Shown: positions 1 through 6,263, counted from the stretch's first letter. The stretch is DNA of 6,311 nt from NVQY01 sp047639325 (GCA_047639325.1 JBLINN010000259.1:1-6311); one strand, 5' to 3'. Notes: a model not told the origin generated them from the sequence alone. Numbers and translations are program-made.

Positions 1-40
1 TTTCCGACGCCGTTGCCTGCAATGGTGATTTGCCCGCCAT
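1..40 (-). CDS. 5' end of a minus-strand gene leaving the window, possibly protocatechuate 3,4-dioxygenase alpha-like
   Basis: Reading leftward from an ATG at 40-38, thirteen codons are visible (MAGKSPLQATASE), and the next codon begins with A. The start is chosen because a full GGAGG (48-52) lies seven bases upstream, the best-placed ribosome binding site in this part of the window. The stretch LQATASE, followed by a codon that could be Thr, resembles the N-terminal signature of intradiol dioxygenases of the PcaG type, which often begin with a T-[PA]-S-Q-T-x-G-P motif. That comparison rests on about seven residues from memory and is only a hint. If right, the enzyme would be a subunit of the ring-cleaving protocatechuate dioxygenase of the beta-ketoadipate pathway. 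A second ATG at 47-45 in another frame gives MRYGGQITIAGNGVG, but its Shine-Dalgarno sequence would directly abut the start codon, so it is less likely. Existence of a gene start is moderately supported; identity is weak. Confidence 0.4.
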   Translation of the reverse strand, partial: MAGKSPLQATASE

Positions 41-115
41 ATCTCATCCTCCAAATCAGATACCGAAACAGAATCACACCCGACAATCGTTGGCCAGCCA
101 AAACCAACCCGCTTA
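41..115. other. Putative junction between a gene start (left) and a truncated acyl-CoA synthetase (right)
   Basis: Recognisable acyl-CoA synthetase sequence begins abruptly at about 113 with LVVNIDQT. In this family that segment normally follows directly on the ATP-binding loop (roughly SSGTTGLPKG) and a T-H-x-N segment. None of the three forward frames across 1-112 shows that loop, and the synthetase frame has a stop at 26-28. On the opposite strand the same DNA carries a ribosome binding site and start codon. The simplest reading is that a deletion or recombination joined unrelated DNA to the interior of the synthetase somewhere around 100-118. The stretch may also carry the promoter of the leftward gene, but I see no clear -35/-10 pair. 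Confidence 0.45.
48..52 (-). promoter_or_regulatory. Shine-Dalgarno sequence for the leftmost minus-strand gene
   Basis: Read on the minus strand this is GGAGG, followed by seven bases and then the ATG at 40. The spacing is ideal. It decides between the ATG at 40 and the out-of-frame ATG at 47, which would have zero spacing. Confidence 0.5.
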
Positions 116-1072
116 GTGGTGAATATCGACCAGACACTGTCTGCTGCCGAATTTGAACCCAACGAACAGACAATTGCCTTTTTGCCGTTCTTCCACATCT
201 ACGGGCTGCAAGTGCTGATCAATATCTACCTGTCTGACGGTGGCGGACTGATCACCATTCCGCGCTTTGATCTCGAACAATACCTGTCGCTGTGCGAAAA
301 ACACAGAACTCCACGCCTGTGGATCGTACCACCGATTGCCATCGCCCTGGCGGCGCATCCGATTGTCGACAAGTTCGATCTGTCGGCAGTCAGCCAGATC
401 AACTCTGCCGCCGCCCCGCTGGGCGAGGATGTGGCCGAGGCCATAGCAAACGGCTGAACTGCCTGGCCACCCAAGGCTACGGCATGACCGAAACCAGCCC
501 AGTTGTTCACCTGACCCCGCTTGCCGCACCGCGCGCCGGGGCCTCCGGCGTGACAATCGCAAATACCGAATGCCGCATCGTTGACCTAGAAACCGGCAAC
601 GACGTCGACCCCGGCGCCACGGGCGAACTTTGGGTGCGCGGGCCGCAGGTGATGAAAGGCTATCTGAACAACCCCACCGCCACCGCTGAAACCATCGATG
701 CCGAGGGCTGGCTGCGCACCGGTGATATAGGGCGGTTTGATCAGGATGGCTATCTGTTCCTGACCGACCGGGTCAAAGATCTGATCAAATACAAAGGCTT
801 CCAGGTCGCCCCGCCAGAGCTGGAGGCCACCCTGCTAACCTATCCCAACATCGCCGATGTCGCGGTGATCGGCGTCCCCGACGCGGATGCGGGCGAGGTG
901 CCGATGGCCTTTGTCGTCCCCGGCGCCGACACTGGCAGAGGTGCAGGATTTTCTCGAAGGTAAGCTGGCGCATTTCAAACAAGTGCGCCGGATAGAAGTC
1001 GTTTCAGAAGTGCCGAAATCCGCCTCGGGCAAAATCCTGCGCCGGGTTCTACGTGATCAGGTTAACGCCTGA
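113..1072 (+). pseudogene. Truncated, twice-frameshifted acyl-CoA synthetase (4-coumarate-CoA ligase-like)
   Basis: This is a remnant of an AMP-forming acyl-CoA or 4-coumarate-CoA ligase of the ANL superfamily, which activates a carboxylic acid with ATP and CoA. About 320 residues survive, matching the C-terminal three fifths of a protein usually around 500-550 long; the N-terminus and its ATP-binding loop are absent. Three frames must be joined. From 113 to about 450 it reads FLPFFHIYGL through AAAPLGEDVAEAIAN. A lost base near 448-453 then moves to the next frame, which runs to about 920 and contains QGYGMTETSP, the motif GELWVRGP, the ATP-ribose Asp in EGWLRTGD, and the hinge DRVKDLIKYKG. 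An extra base near 918-935 shifts back to PTLAEVQDFL through PKSASGKILRR, which carries the adenylation lysine, ending at TGA 1070-1072. The reading frames themselves are well conserved, so decay is recent, or the shifts could be sequencing errors. The missing 5' end argues for genuine decay. The GTG at 116 is an internal codon, not a start. Confidence 0.85.
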
Positions 1073-1082
1073 CCACCGGACA

Positions 1083-1116
1083 GGGCCGGGGCGGTTCAGC
1101 AAAACCGTTCCGGCCC
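1083..1116. terminator. Hairpin between convergent genes, likely bidirectional terminator
   Basis: A 14-bp stem (1083-1096 pairing with 1103-1116, including two adjacent G-T pairs) encloses a 6-base loop. It starts ten bases after the synthetase stop and overlaps the last bases of the reductase stop codon and final codons on the minus strand. Neither side has a T-run, so it is not a canonical intrinsic terminator. Its place between convergent units suggests it ends or stabilises both transcripts. Confidence 0.55.
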
Positions 1117-2094
1117 CACCCACTGCCCCGCCGAATAGCGGTCGCCATGCGCCCAGCCAATCGGCAACACCTGCTCGATCCGGGCCAAATCCTCTGCCGT
1201 CAGCGCCAGATCGGCCCCCGCCATCAATTCGCGAAAATGGTCAACAGATCGCGTGCCGGGGATCGGGATTACATGATCGCCCTGATGCAGCAACCATGCC
1301 ATCGACAGCGCCGCAGCACTGGTGCCCATTTCGGCGGCCAGTGCCCGATACCCATCGGTGATCCGCAGGTTGGCGTCCAGATTGGGCTGCATGAACCGCG
1401 GATTGCCCACCATAAACCCCAGTTCGGCAATCGCCGCCTTGGGCAACGGATTATCTGTCAGCAACGACCGCCCCACCGGCGAAAACGCCACCAATGCCGT
1501 GCCCAGCTCGGCGCAGGCCTGCACCAGCCCCAGTTCGGGAGCGCGGGTGGACAGCGAATATTCCGACTGAACGGCGGCAATTGGATGCACCGCTGCTGCC
1601 CGGCGCAGACTGGCCGGTGCGACTTCGGAAAACCCGATGCTGCGGGTTTTCCCGGCCTTCACCAGCCGCGCCAAATTCTCGGTCGCTTCTTCAATTGATA
1701 CATCCGGGTCGCGCCGATGGATGTAAAACAAATCAACCTGTTCCACCCCCATCCGCGCCAGCGATTTGTCCAGCTCGGCCTCTAGATGCGCCGCAGAGTT
1801 GTCAAAAAGCCGGTTGCCATCGCCGTCCCGGCTGATCGCCGCCTTGGTCGCAATCTGGAACTGGCCACGCGCCGTAGGATGCGCTGCCAGATAGGTACCA
1901 ATCACCGTTTCCGATCGCCCCATGCCATAGACATTCGACGTGTCGAGATGGGTCACCCCCAGCTCCAGTGCTGCGTCCAGAATAGCATGGCTGGCCGCGT
2001 CGTTTGTCGCCCCGTAAAAATCGGAAAACGACATCGCGCCGATCCCAATGGCCGAAGTCATCGGGCCGTCCTGGCCAAGGCGTCTTTGCAGCAT
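1096..2094 (-). CDS. Aldo/keto reductase family oxidoreductase
   Basis: The product is a 332-residue NADPH-dependent aldo/keto reductase, a cytosolic TIM-barrel enzyme that reduces aldehydes or ketones to alcohols; the substrate cannot be read from sequence. The catalytic tetrad is complete: Asp51 and Tyr56 in DTSNVYGMGRSE, Lys84 in IATK, and His126 in DLFYIHRRDP. Cofactor-binding segments are visible at SPVGRS (205-210) and IPGTRS (278-283). The C-terminal GDRYS is typical of the AKR13/YakC-like branch. Length is normal for the family. The ATG at 2094 is chosen because AAGGAG (2101-2106) lies six bases upstream and MLQRRLGQDG is the usual N-terminus; a longer in-frame start at 2163 would overlap cmk and add 23 unlikely residues. 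It follows cmk with a ten-base gap, so it is probably cotranscribed and translationally coupled. This position after cmk is often held by rpsA in alphaproteobacteria. Confidence 0.93.
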   Translation of the reverse strand: MLQRRLGQDGPMTSAIGIGAMSFSDFYGATNDAASHAILDAALELGVTHLDTSNVYGMGRSETVIGTYLAAHPTARGQFQIATKAAISRDGDGNRLFDNSAAHLEAELDKSLARMGVEQVDLFYIHRRDPDVSIEEATENLARLVKAGKTRSIGFSEVAPASLRRAAAVHPIAAVQSEYSLSTRAPELGLVQACAELGTALVAFSPVGRSLLTDNPLPKAAIAELGFMVGNPRFMQPNLDANLRITDGYRALAAEMGTSAAALSMAWLLHQGDHVIPIPGTRSVDHFRELMAGADLALTAEDLARIEQVLPIGWAHGDRYSAGQWVGPERFC

Positions 2095-2100
2095 ACCGGT

Positions 2101-2106
2101 CTCCTT
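2101..2106 (-). promoter_or_regulatory. Shine-Dalgarno of the reductase, overlapping the cmk stop codon
   Basis: On the minus strand the sequence reads TAAGGAG. The TAA stop of cmk (2107-2105) shares bases with the AAGGAG of the reductase, six bases before its ATG. Ribosomes finishing cmk therefore stand on the next binding site, which suggests translational coupling and fixes the reductase start at 2094. Confidence 0.75.
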
Positions 2107-2725
2107 AAGATTTTTGGCGTTTGGCCTCGGCCACGCGGATCGCGGTGGCAACGGCCTTTTCAATGCTCATATCCGACGTGTCGATCAGCACCGCATCCAC
2201 CGCGGCCTGCAGCGGCGCAGTTGCCCGGTCCCGATCGCGGGTGTCGCGTGCGACGACATCCGCCAAAACACCATCCCGGGTCACGTCCAGCCCCTTGGTC
2301 GCCAGCTCCAGGTACCGCCTTTCAGCGCGCACGTCGGCGCTGGCGGTGACAAACAACTTTACCTCGGCCTGTGGACAAATCACCGTGCCAATATCGCGCC
2401 CATCCAGCACCGCGCCCCCGGCCCGACGGGCAAAGGCGCGCTGGAAATCCACCAAAGCGGCGCGCACATCCGCAATCACCGCTACCTTGCTGGCGGCATC
2501 GGCCACGGCGGGGCTGCGCAGATCATCGCGCTGCATATCCTCGGCCACCAAGGCGCGGGCCGCGACAACCGGATCAACCCCAGTCAGGGTCTTTGCCCCC
2601 ACAACCCGGTACAACAGCCCGGTATCCAGATGCGCAAAGCCAAAATGTGCCGCAACCGCCTTGGAAATCGTGCCCTTCCCGGCAGCTGCCGGACCATCAA
2701 TGGCAATGGTAAACGGCTCACTCAT
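2105..2725 (-). CDS. cmk: Cytidylate kinase
   Basis: (d)CMP kinase transfers phosphate from ATP to CMP or dCMP, feeding nucleotide pools for RNA, DNA and phospholipid synthesis in the cytosol. The 206-residue protein shows the P-loop GPAAAGKGT (residues 11-19), the nucleotide-binding LDTGLLYR (33-40), the CMP-site motif DGRDIGTV (108-115), and a lid segment rich in Arg and Asp (RDTRDRDR, 160-167). Length is within the normal range. The ATG at 2725 is chosen because it gives MSEPFTIAIDGP, the usual short lead into the P-loop; a TTG at 2761 would add 12 residues with no better ribosome site. The Shine-Dalgarno sequence at 2725 is weak (GGCGGA). It lies 52 bases after aroA, in the common alphaproteobacterial aroA-cmk order, and its stop overlaps the binding site of the reductase. 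Confidence 0.96.
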   Translation of the reverse strand: MSEPFTIAIDGPAAAGKGTISKAVAAHFGFAHLDTGLLYRVVGAKTLTGVDPVVAARALVAEDMQRDDLRSPAVADAASKVAVIADVRAALVDFQRAFARRAGGAVLDGRDIGTVICPQAEVKLFVTASADVRAERRYLELATKGLDVTRDGVLADVVARDTRDRDRATAPLQAAVDAVLIDTSDMSIEKAVATAIRVAEAKRQKS

Positions 2726-2777
2726 CGCGTCCGCCACTGCCAAAATTCCCGCTGGCACCAAAATAAACGCATCCCCG

Positions 2778-4130
2778 TCAACTCGCGTCCCGGACCAGCT
2801 TGGCCCCCAACCCGGCCATCAAAGGCTCAAATATCGGGAAAGACGTGGCAATCGGCGTGCCATCATCCACCGACACCGGTGCCCGCGTGCCCATGCCCAG
2901 AACCATAAACGCCATGGCGATCCGGTGATCCAGATGGCTGGCACAGGTCGCGCCGCCCGGCACATTGCCCGGCCCCATACCGGTCACGCCCCACCAATCC
3001 TCGCCCTCATCCACCGCCACCCCACAGGCACGCAGGCCCACCGCCATCGCGTCAATCCGGTCGCTTTCCTTGACCCGCAATTCGCGCACCCCGGTCATCA
3101 GCGTCTTGCCCTGGGCAAACGCCGCCACTACCGACAGAATCGGATATTCGTCAATCATGCTGGCCGCCCGCTCCGGCGGCACAGTGATCCCCTGCATATC
3201 GGGCGAATAGCGCGCGCGCAGATCGGCCACCGGCTCGCCGCCCTCAACCCGCTCATTCTCATAGGTCAGATCAGCCCCCATCTCGCGCAGCGTGGTATAC
3301 AACCCCGCCCGCGTCGGGTTCAGCCCGATCCCCGGCACCAGAACATCCGATCCCGGCACAATCAGCGCCGCACAAACCGGAAAGGCCGCACTCGACGGAT
3401 CGCGTGGCACCACAATCACCTGCGGGCGCAACTCGGGCTGGCCAGTCAGGGTAATCACCCGGCCTTCATTCGTTTCCTCAACACTGATCTCGGCCCCAAA
3501 CCCCGCCAACATCCGCTCGGTGTGATCGCGGGTGGCTTCCTTCTCGATCACCACCGTCTGCCCCGGCGCATTCAGCCCAGCCAGCAACACCGCCGATTTC
3601 ACCTGCGCTGACGGCACCGGCACCACATAATGCACCGGCACCGGATCAGCCGCGCCTACAATGGTCATCGGCAGCCGTCCACCAGACCGCCCCACAGACT
3701 GCGCGCCAAACAGCGCCAACGGGTCCGTCACCCGCGCCATCGGCCGCCCGTTCAAACTGGCGTCGCCAGTAAATGTCGCAACAATCGGCGATGTCGCCAT
3801 CGCCCCCATGATCAACCGCACCCCGGTGCCGGAATTGCCGCAATCAATCACCTGATCCGGCTCGCCAAAGCCACCAACACCAACGCCATGAACCGACCAA
3901 CTGCCGCCCCCAAGGTCCGTCACCTCGGCGCCAAAGGCCCGCATCGCGCGTGCCGTATCCAGAACATCCTCGCCCTCCAGCAGCCCGGAAATGCGCGTCT
4001 CACCCACCGCCATCGCCCCCAAAATCAGCGACCGGTGCGAGATCGACTTGTCGCCCGGCACCTCCGCCATACCTGAAAGAGGCCCACAAGGGGCCGAAGT
4101 CATCGGGATTGGGGTGCCGTGGCCGGACAT
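2778..4130 (-). CDS. aroA: 3-phosphoshikimate 1-carboxyvinyltransferase (EPSP synthase), class II type
   Basis: EPSP synthase joins phosphoenolpyruvate to shikimate 3-phosphate, the sixth step of aromatic amino acid synthesis. The 450-residue product is full length. Key segments are PGDKSISHR (25-33, with substrate-binding Lys28 and Arg33), CGNSGTGVR (97-105), SAQVKSAVLLAGLN (174-187), IDEYPIL (326-332, catalytic Asp327), RVKESDR (352-358, catalytic Glu355), and HLDHRIAM (399-406). The overall pattern, including GLLEGEDV and NPTR, follows the class II enzymes typified by Agrobacterium CP4. However, the residue aligned with CP4 Ala100, a main determinant of glyphosate tolerance, is Gly101 here, so tolerance is not expected from this position. 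The ATG at 4130 has AAGGA (4137-4141) six bases upstream. It is the first gene of the probable aroA-cmk-reductase operon. No clear promoter could be read in the 165 bases upstream. Confidence 0.97.
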   Translation of the reverse strand: MSGHGTPIPMTSAPCGPLSGMAEVPGDKSISHRSLILGAMAVGETRISGLLEGEDVLDTARAMRAFGAEVTDLGGGSWSVHGVGVGGFGEPDQVIDCGNSGTGVRLIMGAMATSPIVATFTGDASLNGRPMARVTDPLALFGAQSVGRSGGRLPMTIVGAADPVPVHYVVPVPSAQVKSAVLLAGLNAPGQTVVIEKEATRDHTERMLAGFGAEISVEETNEGRVITLTGQPELRPQVIVVPRDPSSAAFPVCAALIVPGSDVLVPGIGLNPTRAGLYTTLREMGADLTYENERVEGGEPVADLRARYSPDMQGITVPPERAASMIDEYPILSVVAAFAQGKTLMTGVRELRVKESDRIDAMAVGLRACGVAVDEGEDWWGVTGMGPGNVPGGATCASHLDHRIAMAFMVLGMGTRAPVSVDDGTPIATSFPIFEPLMAGLGAKLVRDAS

Positions 4131-4136
4131 GGGATT

Positions 4137-4141
4137 TCCTT
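4137..4141 (-). promoter_or_regulatory. Shine-Dalgarno of aroA
   Basis: Minus-strand AAGGA sits six bases before the ATG at 4130, supporting that start over the later in-frame ATG ten codons downstream. Confidence 0.6.
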
Positions 4142-4190
4142 CGTTTTGTCAGGCCAAAGACTTAGCGAATTGCCCCGCAACGGTCCAGCG

Positions 4191-4207
4191 CCAAACCGAC
4201 CCAAACC
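4191..4207. repeat. Direct repeat CCAAACC, ten-base period
   Basis: CCAAACC occurs at 4191-4197 and again at 4201-4207, exactly ten bases apart, about one helical turn, and 61-77 bases upstream of the aroA start. The spacing would suit a regulator binding one face of the DNA. With only two short copies, chance is a real alternative. Confidence 0.3.
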
Positions 4208-4232
4208 AGCCTTGCACGCCCCCTGCTTTTTC

Positions 4233-4242
4233 TTGTCGACAA
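4233..4242. repeat. Perfect 10-bp palindrome TTGTCGACAA
   Basis: The self-complementary TTGTCGACAA lies in the AT-richer part of the aroA upstream region, 103-112 bases before the start codon. It could be an operator half-site pair or a chance palindrome. Confidence 0.3.
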
Positions 4243-4295
4243 ATACTCAAATCCCAACTTCCCCCCCCGCGATGCGCGCAGAAATCGCAAGCCCC

Positions 4296-5381
4296 TCACG
4301 CCCGCTCGTCCTGCTCCCCTAACCAAACCTGCGAGTTTTCCTCGGCAATGCGCCGGAACACCTCGTCCCCCAACGCATTCCGCAGACGAAAACACACTGC
4401 CTTTTCCGAAAGCTCTTCTTGCCGCGTCATATAAAAGTCCGACCCGAACAACACCCGCCGCCGCAACTGTTCGTTCCAGTCCTCATCGCCCAGCAGAAAC
4501 AACCGCAGGAACGGCACATAATCCTCGAACTGAAACAACGTATAGGAAATACCCGTCCACATACCCGGCCAGTCCGGGCTGCAAATCATCCGCCGGATTG
4601 CCACTTGCCAGTTGCGCTGGAATTCATCCTGAAAGGGATTGGGCTTACTCGGATTCACATAAGCCGCCCAATCCCGCTGCCCGCCAAAATGCGCCAGACA
4701 AATACGCAGATCGGGAAATTGCGTCATCACGCGGCGATAGGCCTCGGGTTCGGTGAACAGATCAGCAAAATGATCCGGCAAATGCAGCCCCTGCACCCCG
4801 CCGCGCGAACAATGGGTCATCAACGGCAACCCCTGCGCCTGCATCCGCGGATAGACATGTTGCATCAACACCGGATGATCCGGGGCAAATCCAAGCCGTG
4901 GGTATATCTTCACCCCCCGGAACCCATGCACATCAATCGCCCGCCACACCTCCTGCGCCTTGGGGTCAGCACGCGGATCAATCGTGGCAAACGGGATAAC
5001 GGACGCCCCTAATTCAGGATGACGCGCCAATGTCGCCAGCTCATCATGCTGCGCCCGCAATGTGTCGCGCGGCGTGCCGTAGCCAAAGGCCGACATCTCC
5101 ATCGGTAAAACCACAAACCGCGTATTGCCCGGATAGTGGCGGCGAATATTCTCCAAAATATCCTGCTGGCTGCTTTCTTGCGCCTCTTGCTGGAGCCGGT
5201 GCAACCGGCGCAGCTTTTCCGCCGCCGGATGCTGCCCTACAAGCGCCGCCAGCCAGGCAAGCCCCCGGATCAGCGAGGGCCAGCGCTTGAACAGACGCAA
5301 CCAGCGATAGGGGTAATCTTCCGGCACATGCCGGTCGGTGAACAAATGAATATGACAATTGGTAATCCGAATGCCAGACAT
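4296..5381 (-). CDS. Metal-dependent amidohydrolase, amidohydrolase-2 (ACMSD-like) family
   Basis: The 361-residue product is a TIM-barrel metal-dependent hydrolase or decarboxylase of the amidohydrolase-2 type. The metal-site pattern is complete: His10-x-His12 in NCHIHLF after the first strand, His190 in LMTHCSRGG, His231 in CLAHFGG, and Asp315 in LFGSDFY. Lys158 sits in GVKIYPRLGF. Between the HxH and the next recognisable strand (RFVVLPMEMSAFGYG, 88-102) is an insert of about 70 residues, rich in Leu, Arg and Gln with a mildly hydrophobic patch (37-49). No signal peptide is seen, so it is probably cytosolic. Relatives include ACMSD and resorcylate decarboxylases, but the reaction here cannot be assigned. 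The ATG at 5381 has a perfect GGAGG (5389-5393) seven bases upstream. It lies 141 bases after trmB and 165 before aroA, so it may be its own transcription unit with no functional tie to either neighbour. Confidence 0.88.
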   Translation of the reverse strand: MSGIRITNCHIHLFTDRHVPEDYPYRWLRLFKRWPSLIRGLAWLAALVGQHPAAEKLRRLHRLQQEAQESSQQDILENIRRHYPGNTRFVVLPMEMSAFGYGTPRDTLRAQHDELATLARHPELGASVIPFATIDPRADPKAQEVWRAIDVHGFRGVKIYPRLGFAPDHPVLMQHVYPRMQAQGLPLMTHCSRGGVQGLHLPDHFADLFTEPEAYRRVMTQFPDLRICLAHFGGQRDWAAYVNPSKPNPFQDEFQRNWQVAIRRMICSPDWPGMWTGISYTLFQFEDYVPFLRLFLLGDEDWNEQLRRRVLFGSDFYMTRQEELSEKAVCFRLRNALGDEVFRRIAEENSQVWLGEQDERA

Positions 5382-5522
5382 GGGTTTGCCTCCGGGATGC
5401 TACAAAACACAACCCCGCACGCGACACCCTTCTTCCGGCACACCGCGTGTACAGCGGCTGACCCGGATTAGGGGCAAACGGGGATCTCACCGGAAGTCTA
5501 GCGCATTAATTTGGCACTCAGA
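5382..5522. other. Intergenic region between trmB and the amidohydrolase
   Basis: These 141 bases hold the amidohydrolase ribosome site and presumably its promoter; I could not read a convincing -35/-10 pair. An inverted repeat CTTCCGG (5432-5438) / CCGGAAG (5490-5496) spans 51 bases, and a small CCGC/GCGG stem (5443-5446 with 5454-5457) lies within it. No typical terminator for trmB is visible. Confidence 0.4.
5389..5393 (-). promoter_or_regulatory. Shine-Dalgarno of the amidohydrolase
   Basis: Minus-strand GGAGG ends seven bases before the ATG at 5381, a strong, well-spaced site that settles the start. Confidence 0.65.
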
Positions 5523-6227
5523 TCAGGAATTGCGACGAAATGTCAGATAATGTTGCGGGCGACCCTCGCGCAACGCCTTTTGCTCATACCGCGTCGGCAA
5601 CCAGTCGTCCCACGGCTCGCGCCAGTCAACGGGACGCTCGGCCAGCCATTCGAAACCCGCGCTTGGCACTTCTTCCAGCGTCTGGCGCACGTAATCCGCG
5701 ATATCCGTCGCCACCCGCAGGATCGCTCCGGGTTTCATCACCCGGGCCAACGGCAGCAAATGCTCTTGCGTGACAAACCGGCGCCGATGGTGCCGCGTCT
5801 TGGGCCAGGGATCCGGATACAGAAGAAACGCCCGCGAAATCGACGCCTCGGGCAATACATCCATCAAATCGCGCGCATCGCCGGGATGCACCGCCAGGTT
5901 TTCGACACCCGCGCGCCGGATCTTGCCCAGCAGCATGGCGACACCGTTGATATAGGGCTCGGCCCCGATGATCCCGACATCGGGGTTACTTGCAGCCTGA
6001 TGCACCAAATGCTCGCCCCCGCCAAAACCGATTTCCAGCCAGACAGGCCGGTCGCCAAACAGCGTAGTCAGATCAAGCGCGGTGCGATCCGGGTTGACGT
6101 CCCAACCCACAGCGCCGGGCGACAACCCGTCCAAATCTTCGGCCAAATAGGCCTTTTGGCTTTGCTTCAGGGTCTTACCCTTCAGGCGGCCATAAAAATT
6201 GCGGTGTGGGCGATCAGTATGTGTCAT
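5523..6227 (-). CDS. trmB: tRNA (guanine-N7-)-methyltransferase
   Basis: TrmB methylates N7 of G46 in the variable loop of many tRNAs using S-adenosylmethionine. The 234-residue protein is of normal length. It has an alphaproteobacterial-style N-terminus with RNFYGR (9-14) and KTLKQSQ (18-24), the SAM-binding motif LEIGFGGGEH (64-73) with the acidic residue of GAEPY (Glu90), the family hallmark YPDPWPKTRHHRRRF (137-151), and the C-terminal TRYEQKA (212-218), whose Thr-Arg-x-Glu is the conserved catalytic or tRNA-binding group. The ATG at 6227 gives the expected start about eight residues before RNFYGR; no strong Shine-Dalgarno precedes it, so translation may depend on readthrough from an upstream gene. 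In related bacteria metK often lies directly upstream, which would be just outside this window. Confidence 0.96.
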   Translation of the reverse strand: MTHTDRPHRNFYGRLKGKTLKQSQKAYLAEDLDGLSPGAVGWDVNPDRTALDLTTLFGDRPVWLEIGFGGGEHLVHQAASNPDVGIIGAEPYINGVAMLLGKIRRAGVENLAVHPGDARDLMDVLPEASISRAFLLYPDPWPKTRHHRRRFVTQEHLLPLARVMKPGAILRVATDIADYVRQTLEEVPSAGFEWLAERPVDWREPWDDWLPTRYEQKALREGRPQHYLTFRRNS

Positions 6228-6263
6228 GCCGGGCGGTTTAGCGGCACAAGACCGTCACTGCAA

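Larger units (their letters stand above)
4131..4295. other. Intergenic region between the amidohydrolase and aroA
   Basis: These 165 bases carry no convincing ORF. In minus-strand order they hold a weak GCGAT/ATCGC stem (4269-4273 with 4284-4288, loop of ten) just after the amidohydrolase stop, a run of eight G (4261-4268), a purine-rich AT-richer patch with the palindrome TTGTCGACAA (4233-4242), a pair of direct repeats (4191-4207), and the aroA ribosome site. The first elements may end the amidohydrolase transcript and the remainder probably contains the aroA promoter, but no standard -35/-10 pair stands out. Confidence 0.5.

Noticed and set aside
21..47. Minus-strand ATG at 47 giving MRYGGQITIAGNGVG, reminiscent of a Rossmann FAD-binding start
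   Set aside because: The ribosome site would touch the start codon, and the next codon (AA-) cannot encode the final glycine of a GxGxxG motif. The ATG at 40 is better supported.
116..118. GTG as a genuine start of a short acyl-CoA synthetase protein
   Set aside because: The codon aligns to an internal valine of the family, there is no Shine-Dalgarno sequence, and the frame stops at 455-457.
2095..2163. Upstream extension of the aldo/keto reductase
   Set aside because: The added residues overlap cmk and lack family character, while the ATG at 2094 has a perfect Shine-Dalgarno sequence.
2726..2761. TTG start adding 12 residues to cytidylate kinase
   Set aside because: The rare start codon has no better ribosome site, and the ATG at 2725 gives the family-typical short lead into the P-loop.
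2121..3611. Long plus-strand ORF of 496 codons
   Set aside because: It lies antisense to cmk and aroA, both certain genes, and is a low-complexity Arg/Pro/His/Ala-rich translation with no recognisable domain. It is a GC-rich shadow frame.
5432..5496. CTTCCGG/CCGGAAG inverted repeat as a mobile-element end pair
   Set aside because: The 7-bp arms enclose only 51 bases, with no transposase or flanking target duplication, so chance is likely.
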